Positions 8,067 through 19,513 of a stretch of 64,000 nt of DNA are shown one piece after another; the first letter of the stretch is position 1, and the number at the start of each line of letters is the position of its first letter. This stretch comes from Zoogloea oleivorans (GTDB taxonomy: Bacteria > Pseudomonadota > Gammaproteobacteria > Burkholderiales > Rhodocyclaceae). The stretch lies in assembly GCA_030157785.1 (NCBI GenBank), contig JAOAUC010000014.1:20452-84451 (forward strand). Reading direction: 5' to 3'. The position numbers and the translations under genes are program-made. Below the pieces are notes generated by a model that made no database searches, was not told the origin of the DNA, and was given only the letters and a program-made list of their open reading frames with translations.

Positions 8067-9683
8067 ATGGAAGCTTTCGATTACATCGTGGTGGGGGCCG
8101 GTTCGGCCGGCTGTGTGCTGGCCAATCGTTTGTCGAAGGACGGCAAGAGCCAGGTGTTGTTGCTGGAAGCCGGTGGTGACGACAGCAGCCCGCTGATCTC
8201 CATGCCCAAGGGCTTCGCCAAGCTGGTGGCGATGCCCAGGCACGCATGGCACTTTCCGGTGCACCAGCCACGCAAGCCGGGCCTGCCGGCCGGTGAAATG
8301 TGGGTGCGTGGCAAGGGTCTCGGCGGCTCCAGCTCCATCAACGGCATGATCTACATCCGCGGTCAGAAGGGCGACTTCGACGACTGGGAAGCCCATGCCG
8401 GCGCCAACTGGGGCTGGGATGCCATGAAGGGCGCCTTCAAGGCCATCGAAGACCATGAGCTGGGTGCCGACGAACTGCGCGGAGCCGGCGGCCTGGTGCA
8501 CGTGAGCACCGGCAAGTTCCGCTACCCGGTCAGCGAGGCGATGATCCGCGCCGGCGAAGAGATGGGCCTCGAGCACAAGGAAGACTTCAACCGCGAAGAC
8601 AACGAAGGCGTCGGCTACTACGCCCACACCATCAAGAACGGGCGCCGGGTCAGTTCGGCGGTAGCCTTTCTGAAGCCGGCCATGGCACGCCCCAACCTCA
8701 AGGTGCTTACCGGCGTAGCGGTCGAGCGCGTGCTGTTTGAAGGCAAGCGGGCGGTCGGCGTGGCGGCCCGCTTGAGCGGCGAGGCGGTGACTTTCCGCTG
8801 CCGTGGCGAGGTGATCCTGTCCACCGGCGCCATCCTGACCCCCAAGATCCTGCAGCTGTCGGGCATCGGGCCGGGCGAGCACCTGCGCGCCAAGGGCATT
8901 CCGGTGCTCGCCGACTCGCCCGACGTGGGCCGTCGCATGCGCGATCACCTGGGCTTTCTGCTGCCTTTCCGGCTAAAGAACGACAAGGGCCTGAACCATC
9001 GCTTCCAGGGCATCGGGCTGGTGAAGAGCGTGCTGCAGTATTACCTGCTGAAAAGCGGCCCGATGGCCACCGGCCCCTTCGAGGTCGGCGCCTTCTTCCG
9101 CACCGCGCCGCAGGTCAGCCGCCCGGACGCCCAGCTCTATCTGTCGGCCTTCACCTACCCGCGCAGCGAAGACAACTTTCCGGTGCCCGACGGCGTCGAG
9201 GACAAGCCCGGCGTCACGGCCTACGGCCAGCTGCTGCGCCTGACCAGCGAAGGCTCGGTGATGGTGAGTTCGTCCGACCCGCAGGCCACGCTGGAAGTCA
9301 CCCCCAACTGGCTGAGTACCGAAGAGGACTGCCTGGCCGCGGTGAACATGGTCAAGTACATGCGCAGCTACATGCGCCAGCCGGCCCTGGCCAGATTCGT
9401 CGGCGAGGAACTGCTGCCCGGCGGTTGCGAGACCGATGACCAGATCCTCGACGTGTTCCGCCAGGCGTCCCTGTGCGGCACCCACGCGGTGGCCTCGTGC
9501 CGCATGGGCAGCGACGCCGCCTCGGTCGTCGACGAGCGCCTCTGCGTGCGCGGCGTCGAAGGCCTGCGCGCCGCCGACTGCTCGGTGATGCCGGCCCCCA
9601 TTTCCGGCAACACCAACGGCCCGGCCATGGCGCTGGGCTGGCGAGCTGCCGACCTCATCCTGGCCGATCGCGCCGGGTGCTGA
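8067..9683 (+). CDS. GMC family oxidoreductase (choline/alcohol dehydrogenase-like)
   Basis: 538 aa; FDYIVVGAGSAGCVLANRLS, GKGLGGSSSINGMIYIRG, C-terminal NTNGPAMALGWRAADLI. Confidence 0.93.
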   Translation: MEAFDYIVVGAGSAGCVLANRLSKDGKSQVLLLEAGGDDSSPLISMPKGFAKLVAMPRHAWHFPVHQPRKPGLPAGEMWVRGKGLGGSSSINGMIYIRGQKGDFDDWEAHAGANWGWDAMKGAFKAIEDHELGADELRGAGGLVHVSTGKFRYPVSEAMIRAGEEMGLEHKEDFNREDNEGVGYYAHTIKNGRRVSSAVAFLKPAMARPNLKVLTGVAVERVLFEGKRAVGVAARLSGEAVTFRCRGEVILSTGAILTPKILQLSGIGPGEHLRAKGIPVLADSPDVGRRMRDHLGFLLPFRLKNDKGLNHRFQGIGLVKSVLQYYLLKSGPMATGPFEVGAFFRTAPQVSRPDAQLYLSAFTYPRSEDNFPVPDGVEDKPGVTAYGQLLRLTSEGSVMVSSSDPQATLEVTPNWLSTEEDCLAAVNMVKYMRSYMRQPALARFVGEELLPGGCETDDQILDVFRQASLCGTHAVASCRMGSDAASVVDERLCVRGVEGLRAADCSVMPAPISGNTNGPAMALGWRAADLILADRAGC

Positions 9684-9706
9684 ACCCCTTTTCCGAAAGT
9701 CGCTCC

Positions 9707-10708
9707 ATGACCGAATCAAACCGCCAGGTTTTGCTGGCCAGCCGCCCCGAGGGCAAGCCCACGGAATCCAACTTCCGCATCGAAGACGGCCCGGTGCCAA
9801 ACCCCGGCGAAGGCCAGGTGCTGGTGCGCAACCAGTGGCTGTCCATCGACCCCTACATGCGCGGCCGCATGATGGATATCCGCACCTACGCCGAGCCGGT
9901 GGCGTTGGGCGACGTGATGGTCGGCGACACCGCCGGCACCGTTGTCGAATCGCGCCACCCGGGTTTTGCGGTGGGTGACGCGGTGGCCGGCCACCTGGGC
10001 TGGCAGCGCTTCGGCGTCATCGACGGCAGCCTGCTGCGCAAGGTGGATACGACGCGGGTGCCGCTGTCGGCGGGCCTCGGCGTGGCCGGCATGCCGGGCG
10101 TGACGGCTTACGTCGGCCTCATCGACCTGTGCGCCCCGCAGGCCGGTGAAACGGTGGTTGTGACTGCGGCTTCCGGCGGCGTCGGCAGCGTGGCGGGGCA
10201 ACTGGCGCGGCTTGCCGGCTGCCGCGTGGTGGGCGTTGCCGGCGGGGCGGACAAGTGCCGTCACGTGGTGGACGATCTGGGTTTCGACGCCTGCGTCGAC
10301 TACAAGTCGGCCGATTTCAAGGCCAGCCTGAAGGCGGCGCTGCCGGACGGCGTGAACTGCATTTTCGACAACGTGGGCGGCGAAGTGCTGGATGCGCTCT
10401 TGCCGCGCCTGCGCCCCGGTGCGCGCATCACCCTGTGCGGCGCCATCTCCGAGGTGGACAACCCCAGCCCCCACGGCATCCGCCGCCTGCTGCCGCTGAT
10501 CGTCAATCGGGTGAAGGTGCAGGGCTTCATCGTCGGCGATCACCCGGAGCGCTGGGCGCCGGCCATCGACGAGCTGAGCGGCCACGTGGCCGCCGGCCGC
10601 ATCCATTTTAGGGAGACGGTGGCCGAAGGGCTCGAAGCCGCCCCCCGTGCCCTCATCGACCTGCTTGCCGGGCGCAGCCTGGGCAAGCAACTGGTTCGCA
10701 TCCTCTAA
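9707..10708 (+). CDS. NADP-dependent oxidoreductase (CurA-like MDR family)
   Basis: 333 aa; GVAGMPGVTAYVGL, VTAASGGVGSVAGQLA, NYID-like IFDNVGGEVLD. Confidence 0.92.
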   Translation: MTESNRQVLLASRPEGKPTESNFRIEDGPVPNPGEGQVLVRNQWLSIDPYMRGRMMDIRTYAEPVALGDVMVGDTAGTVVESRHPGFAVGDAVAGHLGWQRFGVIDGSLLRKVDTTRVPLSAGLGVAGMPGVTAYVGLIDLCAPQAGETVVVTAASGGVGSVAGQLARLAGCRVVGVAGGADKCRHVVDDLGFDACVDYKSADFKASLKAALPDGVNCIFDNVGGEVLDALLPRLRPGARITLCGAISEVDNPSPHGIRRLLPLIVNRVKVQGFIVGDHPERWAPAIDELSGHVAAGRIHFRETVAEGLEAAPRALIDLLAGRSLGKQLVRIL

Positions 10709-10740
10709 AGCCCGCACCCCAAACCGAAAGACCCCACACG

Positions 10741-11889
<1,149 letters not shown>

Positions 11890-11899
11890 GGCTGAAGCC

Positions 11900-12469
11900 A
11901 TGAGCGTGCGCGCCCCGACCCACGACGAACTGGCCGCCAAGTGGGCCATCACCGAAGTCATCCACCGTTACTGCCGCGGCCTCGACCGCATGGACAAGGC
12001 GCTGGCCCTGTCGTGCTGGCACCCGGGCGGCACTGACGACCACGCCCCGCTGTATGCCGGCCCGGCCGCGGGCTTCATCGAATGGCTGTGGCCGGTGCAC
12101 GCGGCCATGAACGTCACCCGCCACGTGGTCAGCAACACGCTGATCGACCTGCACGCCGACGGCACCACGGCCGGCGCCGAAACCTGCTGGTCGCTGGTGC
12201 TGCAAACGCCCCAGGGTGCGCAGACCTTCGACATCGTGGCCGGCGGGCGCTACCTCGACCGCTTCGAGTGCATAGCCGGCGTGTGGGCGATCCGCCATCG
12301 CCAGTCGGTGGTGGACTGGAACCGGGTGGACCCGGTGCGCACCACGCTGGCCGACTTTGCCGCCACGCCGCTGATCGACGTGAACAACCCGGAAGTGCCG
12401 GCCACCGTGCCGACCCGGGATGGCTGCGACTTCTCCTATTCCGTGCTCGGGCATATCGAGCGGCACTGA
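11900..12469 (+). CDS. NTF2/SnoaL-like protein (189 aa)
   Basis: AKWAITEVIHRYCRGLDRMDKALALSCWHPGG. Confidence 0.82.
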   Translation: MSVRAPTHDELAAKWAITEVIHRYCRGLDRMDKALALSCWHPGGTDDHAPLYAGPAAGFIEWLWPVHAAMNVTRHVVSNTLIDLHADGTTAGAETCWSLVLQTPQGAQTFDIVAGGRYLDRFECIAGVWAIRHRQSVVDWNRVDPVRTTLADFAATPLIDVNNPEVPATVPTRDGCDFSYSVLGHIERH

Positions 12470-12500
12470 GCGAGCAGCACTGAGCGAGCAGCACTGAGCG
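12459..12500. repeat. Short 14-bp-period tandem repeat (GAGCGAGCAGCACT)
   Basis: cactgagcgagcagcactgagcgagcagcactgagcg at the stop codon of the SnoaL-like gene. Confidence 0.7.
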
Positions 12501-12523
12501 CCACAGCAAAGGATATCCGCTCC

Positions 12524-13766
12524 ATGACGACAACACCCGCCATCAGCTTCGCCGATCCTGAGATCCGCCGCTGCCCCCACGCCGCCTACGCGCAGCTGCA
12601 GGCCGAGAGCCCGGTGTATTTCGACGCCGGCACCGGCTTTCACGTGCTTACCCGCTACGCCGACATCGCCCACGTCAATGCGCGGCCGGAAATCTTCTCC
12701 AACATGACCAGCCAGGTCTTCGACCGCAGCCACTCGCCGGTGGCCGCCGAAGTGGCCCGGCGTTACACCGAGCACGGTTTTTTGCCGGTGCACACGCTGG
12801 TGTCGAACGACCCGCCGTCCCACGGCCAGTACCGGGCGCTGGTGGATCTGGCCTTTGCGCGCAAGAACGTGATTCCACTGGAGCCCGGCATTCGCGACAT
12901 CGTCGACGGGCTGATCGACGGCTTCATCGGCGCCGGACGCATCGAATTCTTCGACGACTTTGCCATCAAGCTGCCGATGTTCGTCATCGCCCGCGAACTC
13001 GGCCTGCCGCCCGAAGACTGGCGTCAGATGAAGCTCTGGTCGGACGCCGCCATCGAGCAGATCAACCCCAACCTGGCCCCCGAACGCGAGCTGGAACTCA
13101 CCGACCTCTTGATCGGCATGCAGCAATACCTGCACCGCCACGCCATGGCCTACCGGGCCAATCCGGCGCCATGCCTGCTCAGCGCGGTGGCCAATGCGCA
13201 GATCGACGGGCGCCTGCTCACTGACAGCGAGCTGATCAACATCGCCACCCAACTGCTGGTGGCCGGCAACGAAACCACCACCAACACCCTCGGCTCGGCG
13301 GTGTGGGCGCTGCTCGAAACGCCGGATCTGCGCCAGCGCCTGAGTGCCGAGCCGGCGCTGATCCCCGGTTTCGTGGAAGAGGTGCTGCGCCTGCACTCGC
13401 CCGTGCCCAACATCTACCGGGTGGTCCGGGAAGACACCGAGCTGGCCGGCGTGGCGCTGGCGAAGGGCGCGGTGCTGATGCTGTCCTACGGCGCCGGCAA
13501 CCGGGATGAAAACAAGTTTGAATGCCCGGAGCGCATCGACCTTGAGCGCCGCAACGCCCGCGAACACATGAGCTTCGGCAAGGGCATTCACTTTTGCATC
13601 GGCAACATGCTGGCCCGAGCTGCGCATTGCGCTGGAACGCTTGCTGGTGCGCCTGCCCGACTTCGCCCTCGACCCGGCTGCGCCGCCGCCGCGCTGGTCG
13701 GAGAGCTTCCAGGCCCACACGCTGGAACGCCTCGATCTGGTCTTTACGCCGGGAGGCAAACCATGA
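12524..13766 (+). pseudogene. Cytochrome P450 with a frameshift near its 3' end
   Basis: AGNETTTN I-helix, EEVLRL ExxR, SFGKGIHFCIGNMLAR haem loop; after ~13615 the expected continuation ELRIALERLLVRLPDFALDPAAPPPRWSESFQAHTLERLDLVFTPGGKP lies in another frame and ends at the TGA at 13764-13766. Confidence 0.85.
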
Positions 13767-14230
13767 GCGACACCTACAACCTGATCGCCGACCGCCTCGC
13801 CATCAGCGACGTGATCATCAGCTACGCCACCGCCCTCGACACCCGCGACTGGGGGCTGCTGCGCTCGATCCTGACCGACCGGGTGGCCATCGACTACACC
13901 AGCTTCGATCCGGATCTCGATCTGGAAATGGACGCCGCCGAATGGGTCCATCGGGTGCGCGGCCTGGCCGGCTTCGACGCCACCCAGCATCTCAGCACCA
14001 ATCACCGCCACCACATTGATGGCGATACGGCCACGTGCATCTCGTACATGCACGCCGGCCATTTCCTGAAGCACGAGGGCGAGGACTACGCCTGCTTCCT
14101 GTACGGCTACTACACCAGCGAGCTGGTGCGCAGCGCCGCTGGCTGGAAGGTGTGCAAGGTCAAGCTGAGCATTACCGCCCGCCACGGCGACGCGCGGGTG
14201 TTTGCGTGGGCTTTCAGCAAGATTCCCTGA
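13763..14230 (+). CDS. NTF2/SnoaL-like protein (155 aa)
   Basis: MSDTYNLIADRLAISDVIISYATALDTRDWGLLRSILTDRVAIDYTSF; ATGA overlap with the P450 original reading frame. Confidence 0.82.
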   Translation: MSDTYNLIADRLAISDVIISYATALDTRDWGLLRSILTDRVAIDYTSFDPDLDLEMDAAEWVHRVRGLAGFDATQHLSTNHRHHIDGDTATCISYMHAGHFLKHEGEDYACFLYGYYTSELVRSAAGWKVCKVKLSITARHGDARVFAWAFSKIP

Positions 14231-14256
14231 ATAAGAAAACGTAGAGGAGGCAGCAA

Positions 14257-15690
14257 ATGGAATGGGATTACGACGTGATTGTCGTGGGTGGCGGCGGCGC
14301 CGGTCTGGCTGCCGCGCTGATGGCTCACCAGGAAGGCGCCTCGTGCATGATCGTCGAGGCCGACGGCAAGCTGGGCGGGGCTACCGCCCAGTCCGGCGGG
14401 GTGTTCTACGCTGCCGGCACGAGCGTGCAGCGGGCGGCGGGCATTGCCAACGACACGCCCCAGGACATGTACGACTACCTGATGACCCTCAACCGCTGGA
14501 AGCTGCGGCCCGACCTGATCCGCTACTACGCCGAGCACAGCGCCGAGGCGCTCGAATGGCTGATCAGTCTGGGCGCCGAGTTTCCGAAGGAATGGCTGGT
14601 CAAGTCGGGCGTCGACAGCGTGGCCCGCGGCCATTCCAGCCAGGGAGCCGGTTCGGGCATTGCCGATGCGCTGATCAATGCCGCTGGGGCCAAGGGCATC
14701 GACACGGCGGTCGGCAGCCGCGTCGAAGAGCTGCTCTTCGAGGACGGCCGGGTGGTCGGCATTCGTGCGGCGGGGGCCGAGATCCACGCCCCGACGGTGA
14801 TCATCACCACCGGCGGTTTCGGCAACAACCCCGAGATGCTCCAGCGCCTGTATCCGTCGGCCTGCCACGGCGAGTGGACCTGGGCGGTGCACAAGGACGT
14901 GCCCTACGTGCTGGGCGACGGCATCACGCTGGCCGAAAAACTCGGCGCCGGTGTGGTCGGCTTTGATACCGGGCTGGTGCTGCCGACCTCCGGCTTCAGC
15001 AAGTCGCTGGAAGCCTTTCTGCCGCCGTGGATCATCGCGGTGAACCAGGAGGGTTCGCGCTTCATGTCCGAGCTGTCGCCCTACAGCGTGTGCGGCTACC
15101 TGCTCAACGAGCAGACCGGGCGCCGCGCCTGGGCCGTTTTCGACGAGAAGGCGCTGGTCGAAGCCAGCACCAACACCAAGTACCTCGACCCCTACAACGC
15201 CGGCATCAGCATTCCGACCTGGGAAGAGCCGACCCTGCGCGAGCAGGTCAAAAAGGGCCGCGTGAAAGTGGCCGACAGCCTGCAGGCGCTGGCCGCCCAG
15301 GTGGGTATCGACGGCCTGGCGCTGGAGCAGACCGTGGCCGGCTACAACGCCGACTGCGACCAGGGTTGCGATTCGATGTTCTTCAAGAAGGCCCCGGACT
15401 ACTTCCCGATCCGCCAGGCGCCGTATTACGCGGTGGAAATCCGCTCGGCCATCATCGGCCTGACCGCCGCCGGTCTCGACATCGACAGGCAGGCGCGGGT
15501 GCTCGACGCCCACAAGCGGCCGATTCCCGGCCTGTATGCGGCGGGCGAAGTGCTCGGCTGCTTCCATGGTGAACGCTACGGCGGTGGCGGTTTGTCGATC
15601 GGCAACGCGGTGGTCTTCGGCCGGCTGGCTGGCACCGAGGCGGGCCGGGCCGCCGTGGCGGCGCGCGCTGACGAAGGCGTCGCAGCATGA
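14257..15690 (+). CDS. FAD-dependent oxidoreductase (3-ketosteroid dehydrogenase / fumarate reductase flavoprotein-like), no signal peptide
   Basis: 477 aa; YDVIVVGGGGAGLAAALMAHQEGASCMIVEADGKLGGATAQSGG; GLYAAGEVLGCFHGERYGGGGLSIGNAVVFGRLAG. Confidence 0.9.
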   Translation: MEWDYDVIVVGGGGAGLAAALMAHQEGASCMIVEADGKLGGATAQSGGVFYAAGTSVQRAAGIANDTPQDMYDYLMTLNRWKLRPDLIRYYAEHSAEALEWLISLGAEFPKEWLVKSGVDSVARGHSSQGAGSGIADALINAAGAKGIDTAVGSRVEELLFEDGRVVGIRAAGAEIHAPTVIITTGGFGNNPEMLQRLYPSACHGEWTWAVHKDVPYVLGDGITLAEKLGAGVVGFDTGLVLPTSGFSKSLEAFLPPWIIAVNQEGSRFMSELSPYSVCGYLLNEQTGRRAWAVFDEKALVEASTNTKYLDPYNAGISIPTWEEPTLREQVKKGRVKVADSLQALAAQVGIDGLALEQTVAGYNADCDQGCDSMFFKKAPDYFPIRQAPYYAVEIRSAIIGLTAAGLDIDRQARVLDAHKRPIPGLYAAGEVLGCFHGERYGGGGLSIGNAVVFGRLAGTEAGRAAVAARADEGVAA

Positions 15691-16475
15691 AGCGCCTCGA
15701 CGGCAAGGTTGTGCTGATTACCGGCGGCGCCCGCGGCATGGGGGCGACGATGGCGCGGCTGTTTCACGCCGAGGGCGCCCGGGTGGCGCTGGCCGACATT
15801 CTGGATGCCGAAGGCGCTGCGCTGGTCGCCGAGCTGGGCGAGGGCGCCTGCTACCAGCATCTCGACGTGACCGACGAAGCCGGCTGGCTGCACGCCGTGG
15901 CAGCGGTGGTCGAACGCTGGGGGCGCCTCGACGGGCTGGTGAACAACGCCGGCACCAACTTCGCCGAAGCGCTCACCGACACCGCGCTGGCGGACTTCCG
16001 GCGGGTGCTCGACGTGAACCTCGTCGGGCCCTTCCTTGGCATCAAGCACGCCGGGGCGGTGATGGCCGGGCAGGGCGGCGGGGGCATCGTCAACATCTCG
16101 TCCATCGGCGGCATGACGGCGTGGAACGCCATGGGCGCCTATTGCGCCAGCAAGTGGGGTGTGCGTGGCCTGTCGCGGGTGGCGGCGATGGAGCTGGGCC
16201 ACCGGGGCGTGCGGGTCAATTCGATTCATCCGGGCGGGGTGAACACGGCCATGGGCAACATGTTCGACGGCGATACCGAGGCCCTCAACCGGGCCTACCA
16301 GGGCCAGCCGGTGCAGCGCATCGGCGCGCCGGAGGAGATCGCCCGCATGGCCTTGTTCCTGCTGAGCGACGAGGCGTCGTATGTGTGCGGGGCCGAGATG
16401 GTGGTGGATGGCGGCAACCTCGCCGGCCGTTACTTCGAGGGCCTGCCCGGTGCCCCGGCAAGCAAACCCACCTGA
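15687..16475 (+). CDS. SDR family oxidoreductase
   Basis: 262 aa; TGGARGMG, NNAG, YCASK; 4-nt overlap with upstream gene. Confidence 0.93.
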   Translation: MKRLDGKVVLITGGARGMGATMARLFHAEGARVALADILDAEGAALVAELGEGACYQHLDVTDEAGWLHAVAAVVERWGRLDGLVNNAGTNFAEALTDTALADFRRVLDVNLVGPFLGIKHAGAVMAGQGGGGIVNISSIGGMTAWNAMGAYCASKWGVRGLSRVAAMELGHRGVRVNSIHPGGVNTAMGNMFDGDTEALNRAYQGQPVQRIGAPEEIARMALFLLSDEASYVCGAEMVVDGGNLAGRYFEGLPGAPASKPT

Positions 16476-16527
16476 AACGGTAGTTGTTAAACCGCCGGAC
16501 TTGGGTCGATACTTCGGTCCACAAAAA

Positions 16528-16551
16528 AACAAACCTGCCTGATCTAAGGAG
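16528..16551. promoter_or_regulatory. Possible operator half-site c (AACAAAC, weak right arm)
   Basis: AAAAAAACAAACCTGCCTGATC just upstream of the 16560 Rieske gene; only the left arm matches. Confidence 0.35.
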
Positions 16552-16559
16552 CGAGACAA

Positions 16560-17765
16560 ATGGACGACGTCAAAGTTTATAAGGAAATCATCAAGCGCCT
16601 GCTGGTGCACGTGGACAACGGCACCGTGGACAGCGCCCCCGAAGCCTACCGCCAGCCGACCTCGGTGTACACCGACCCGGCCCTGCTCGCGCAGGAGAAG
16701 GCCACCATCTTCCGCGACGAGCCGCAGCTGATCTGCTTCTCGAGCGACCTGCCTGAAAAGGGCAGCTTCTTCACCTACGACGACCTCGGCGTGCCGGTCC
16801 TGCTGACCCGCGACAACGACGGCAAGGTGAATGCCTTCCTCAATGCCTGTACCCACCGCGCGGCGCGTCTCAAGGAAGGCTGCGGCAAGACCAACTCGCT
16901 GAGCTGCCCGTACCACGCCTGGGGCTTCGACCTGAAGGGCAAGCTGCGCGCCGTGTATGAAGAGAAGACCTTCGGCAACATCGAGAAGTCCCTCTACGAC
17001 CTGGTCAAGCTGCCGGTGGAAGAGAAGTACGGAATGATCTTTGCCGGCATGCACCCGGACGTCGAGATTTCCATCGACAAGATCCTCGGCGACATGGCCC
17101 CGGTTTTCGAGATGTGGGACCTGGGCAACACCACCTTCGTGAATACCCACGAATGGAAGCTCGACACCAACTGGAAGCTGGCGCTCGACACGTTCTGCGA
17201 GGGCTACCACTTCCTGGCGCTGCACAAGAACACCCTCGGCGGCATCTCCATCGGCAACATGTCGATCTTCGACACCTTCGGGCCGGAAGGGCGCAACCAT
17301 CGCCTGGCCTTCCCGAACGAGAGCATCAAGCGTCTCAAGGACATCCCCGAAGCCGACTGGAGCCTGGACATCTTCAACGACTTCCAGCTGGTGCACTTCA
17401 TCTACCCGAACATCTCGTTGCTGGTGTCGCCGGTGTCGATCGAGTTCTTCAAGCTCTACCCGGGCGACACCCCGGGCCAGCACCGCACCATCTTCCGCAG
17501 CTACACCCGCGCGAAGGACGGCAGGGGCTGGGACGGCAACGACCCGCAAGCGCACTTCGAATTCATCTGCAAGGTGGTGGACGAGGAGGATTACTGGGTC
17601 AGCGCCAACGTGATGAAGAACCTCAAGACCGGCATGCTCCAGTACAGCACCTTCGGCCGCAACGAACCGGCCCTGCAGAACATGCACAAGGCTTTCCTGC
17701 GCGGCATCGGGCAGACCCCGGTGGAAGCTCCGCTGGCCAGGGCCGGCGTCAAGGTGATCGGCTGA
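16560..17765 (+). CDS. Rieske ring-hydroxylating oxygenase alpha subunit
   Basis: 401 aa; CTHRAARLKEGCGKTNSLSCPYHAW Rieske motif. Confidence 0.92.
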   Translation: MDDVKVYKEIIKRLLVHVDNGTVDSAPEAYRQPTSVYTDPALLAQEKATIFRDEPQLICFSSDLPEKGSFFTYDDLGVPVLLTRDNDGKVNAFLNACTHRAARLKEGCGKTNSLSCPYHAWGFDLKGKLRAVYEEKTFGNIEKSLYDLVKLPVEEKYGMIFAGMHPDVEISIDKILGDMAPVFEMWDLGNTTFVNTHEWKLDTNWKLALDTFCEGYHFLALHKNTLGGISIGNMSIFDTFGPEGRNHRLAFPNESIKRLKDIPEADWSLDIFNDFQLVHFIYPNISLLVSPVSIEFFKLYPGDTPGQHRTIFRSYTRAKDGRGWDGNDPQAHFEFICKVVDEEDYWVSANVMKNLKTGMLQYSTFGRNEPALQNMHKAFLRGIGQTPVEAPLARAGVKVIG

Positions 17766-17858
17766 ACGACGCGTTCAGGCGCATGGAATGGGTGGCCTGG
17801 GAGCCACCCAAAGTGGGGTCACGGTTTCGCCTGACTGTGGTGGTAACATCCCCCGCCC

Positions 17859-19472
17859 ATGAATATCCGCCGCCTTCCCCACAGTATCGTCGTCCGCCTC
17901 ATCATGCTTGGGCTGGGCATCGTATTGTGTGGCACGGCGGTGCGTTATGTTGCCCTGACGGGCTTTCTGCGCGAAGACCTGGGCACCGTGGTGGCCGCCC
18001 AGCAACTGGCGCTGGCCACCTATGTGGCGCGGGACGTGGACTACAAGATCAGCCAGCGCCGTTTGCTCCTCGACCGGCTGGCCGCGGCCCTGCCGGTCGA
18101 TCTGCTCGGCCGGCCGGCGCGCCTGGACGCCTGGCTGGCCGAGCGTCACGAATTGCAGCCCCTGTTTTCCTATGGCTTGTTCGTGGTCGACTCCCGCGGG
18201 CGTGTGTTGGCGGATTTTCCCAAGCGTCCGGCGCGGGCCACGATCAACTATTCCGACCGGGACTATGTCCGGGCTGCGCTGGCCGGTGAATCGTTCATCG
18301 GCCGCGCGGTGCTCGGCCAGATTGCGAAGGTGCCGGTGCTGCCGATGTCTGCGCCGGTGAAGAATGCCCGCGGCGAGGTGCACGCGGTGCTCGTCGGCGT
18401 CACCGAACTCGCGGCGCCGGGCTTTCTCGATCTGCTCCAGCACAGCAGGATTGGTGAAACCGGCGGGTTTCTGCTGGTCTCCCCGCGGGATCGCCTCTTC
18501 GTTGCCGCCACCCAGCCCGAGCTGATCCTGCGGCCCACGCCACCGGTCGGTGCCAACACGCTGCACGACCGCGCCATGGCGGGTTTTCGGGGCACTGGCG
18601 TGACGCTCAATGCGCAGGGCGTCGAGGACGTGTCGGCGATCGTCTCGGTGCCCAGCACCGGCTGGTTCGTGGTGGCCCGCCTGCCTACCGCCGAAGCCTT
18701 CGTGACCGTCGACCGGACCCAACGCTATCTCGTCCGGAATGCCGGGCTGGGTGTATCAGGTTTTCTGCTGCTCCTCGCCGTGGGTCTCTACTTTGTATTT
18801 CGTCCTCTGTTGCGCGCCGCCGAGCACGCCGACCGCATGACCCACGGCGAAGCGCCGCTGGAGCCCCTGCCGGTCGTGCGCAACGACGAAGTGGGCCACC
18901 TCACCTCGGCCTTCAACCGCCTGCTGCGCAAGTTGACCGATACCCAGACCGAACTGGCCCGGATCGCCCACCACGACTCCCTGACCGGCCTGCCCAACCG
19001 GGTGCTGCTGGCCGACCGGCTCACCCAGGCGCTGGCCCAGGCCCGCCGCAAGGGTTCGCGGCTGGCCCTGCTGTTCCTCGACCTCGATGGCTTCAAGCCG
19101 ATCAACGACACCCTGGGCCACGACGCCGGCGACGAGGCCTTGCGCCAGGTCGCACAGCGCCTGGGCGGCATCGTGCGCCAGGCCGATACCCTGGCCCGTA
19201 TCGGCGGCGACGAATTCATCGTGCTGATTTGCGACCTGGACGACAGCGCCGAAGCGGCCGCCTGCACCGTTGCGGCCAAGTGCATCAGCGCCATGCAGGC
19301 CCCGTTTCCGTTGCGCGGGGAAAACCGCGCGCTCGGCGTATCCATCGGGGTGGTTCTGAGCCATGGCGATGACACCCCCGACGCCTTGCTGCTGGCCGCC
19401 GACCAGGCCATGTATCAGGCCAAGGACGCCGGCCGTGGCTGCTACGTGCTGGGCCGCACGCCGCCGGTTTAG
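17859..19472 (+). CDS. Diguanylate cyclase with periplasmic sensor (Cache-like) and HAMP-like region
   Basis: 537 aa; N-terminal TM and ~280-aa sensor, TM near FLLLLAVGLYFVF, RIGGDEFIVLICDL GGDEF motif. Confidence 0.9.
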   Translation: MNIRRLPHSIVVRLIMLGLGIVLCGTAVRYVALTGFLREDLGTVVAAQQLALATYVARDVDYKISQRRLLLDRLAAALPVDLLGRPARLDAWLAERHELQPLFSYGLFVVDSRGRVLADFPKRPARATINYSDRDYVRAALAGESFIGRAVLGQIAKVPVLPMSAPVKNARGEVHAVLVGVTELAAPGFLDLLQHSRIGETGGFLLVSPRDRLFVAATQPELILRPTPPVGANTLHDRAMAGFRGTGVTLNAQGVEDVSAIVSVPSTGWFVVARLPTAEAFVTVDRTQRYLVRNAGLGVSGFLLLLAVGLYFVFRPLLRAAEHADRMTHGEAPLEPLPVVRNDEVGHLTSAFNRLLRKLTDTQTELARIAHHDSLTGLPNRVLLADRLTQALAQARRKGSRLALLFLDLDGFKPINDTLGHDAGDEALRQVAQRLGGIVRQADTLARIGGDEFIVLICDLDDSAEAAACTVAAKCISAMQAPFPLRGENRALGVSIGVVLSHGDDTPDALLLAADQAMYQAKDAGRGCYVLGRTPPV

Positions 19473-19513
19473 CGCGGTGCCTGCAAATAACCACGGTTTC
19501 TGTCGAAGGCGAT

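Noticed and set aside
17790-17809. GGGTGGC-CTGGGA-GCCACCC hairpin after the Rieske gene
   Set aside because: Stable stem but no following T-run, so not confidently a Rho-independent terminator.
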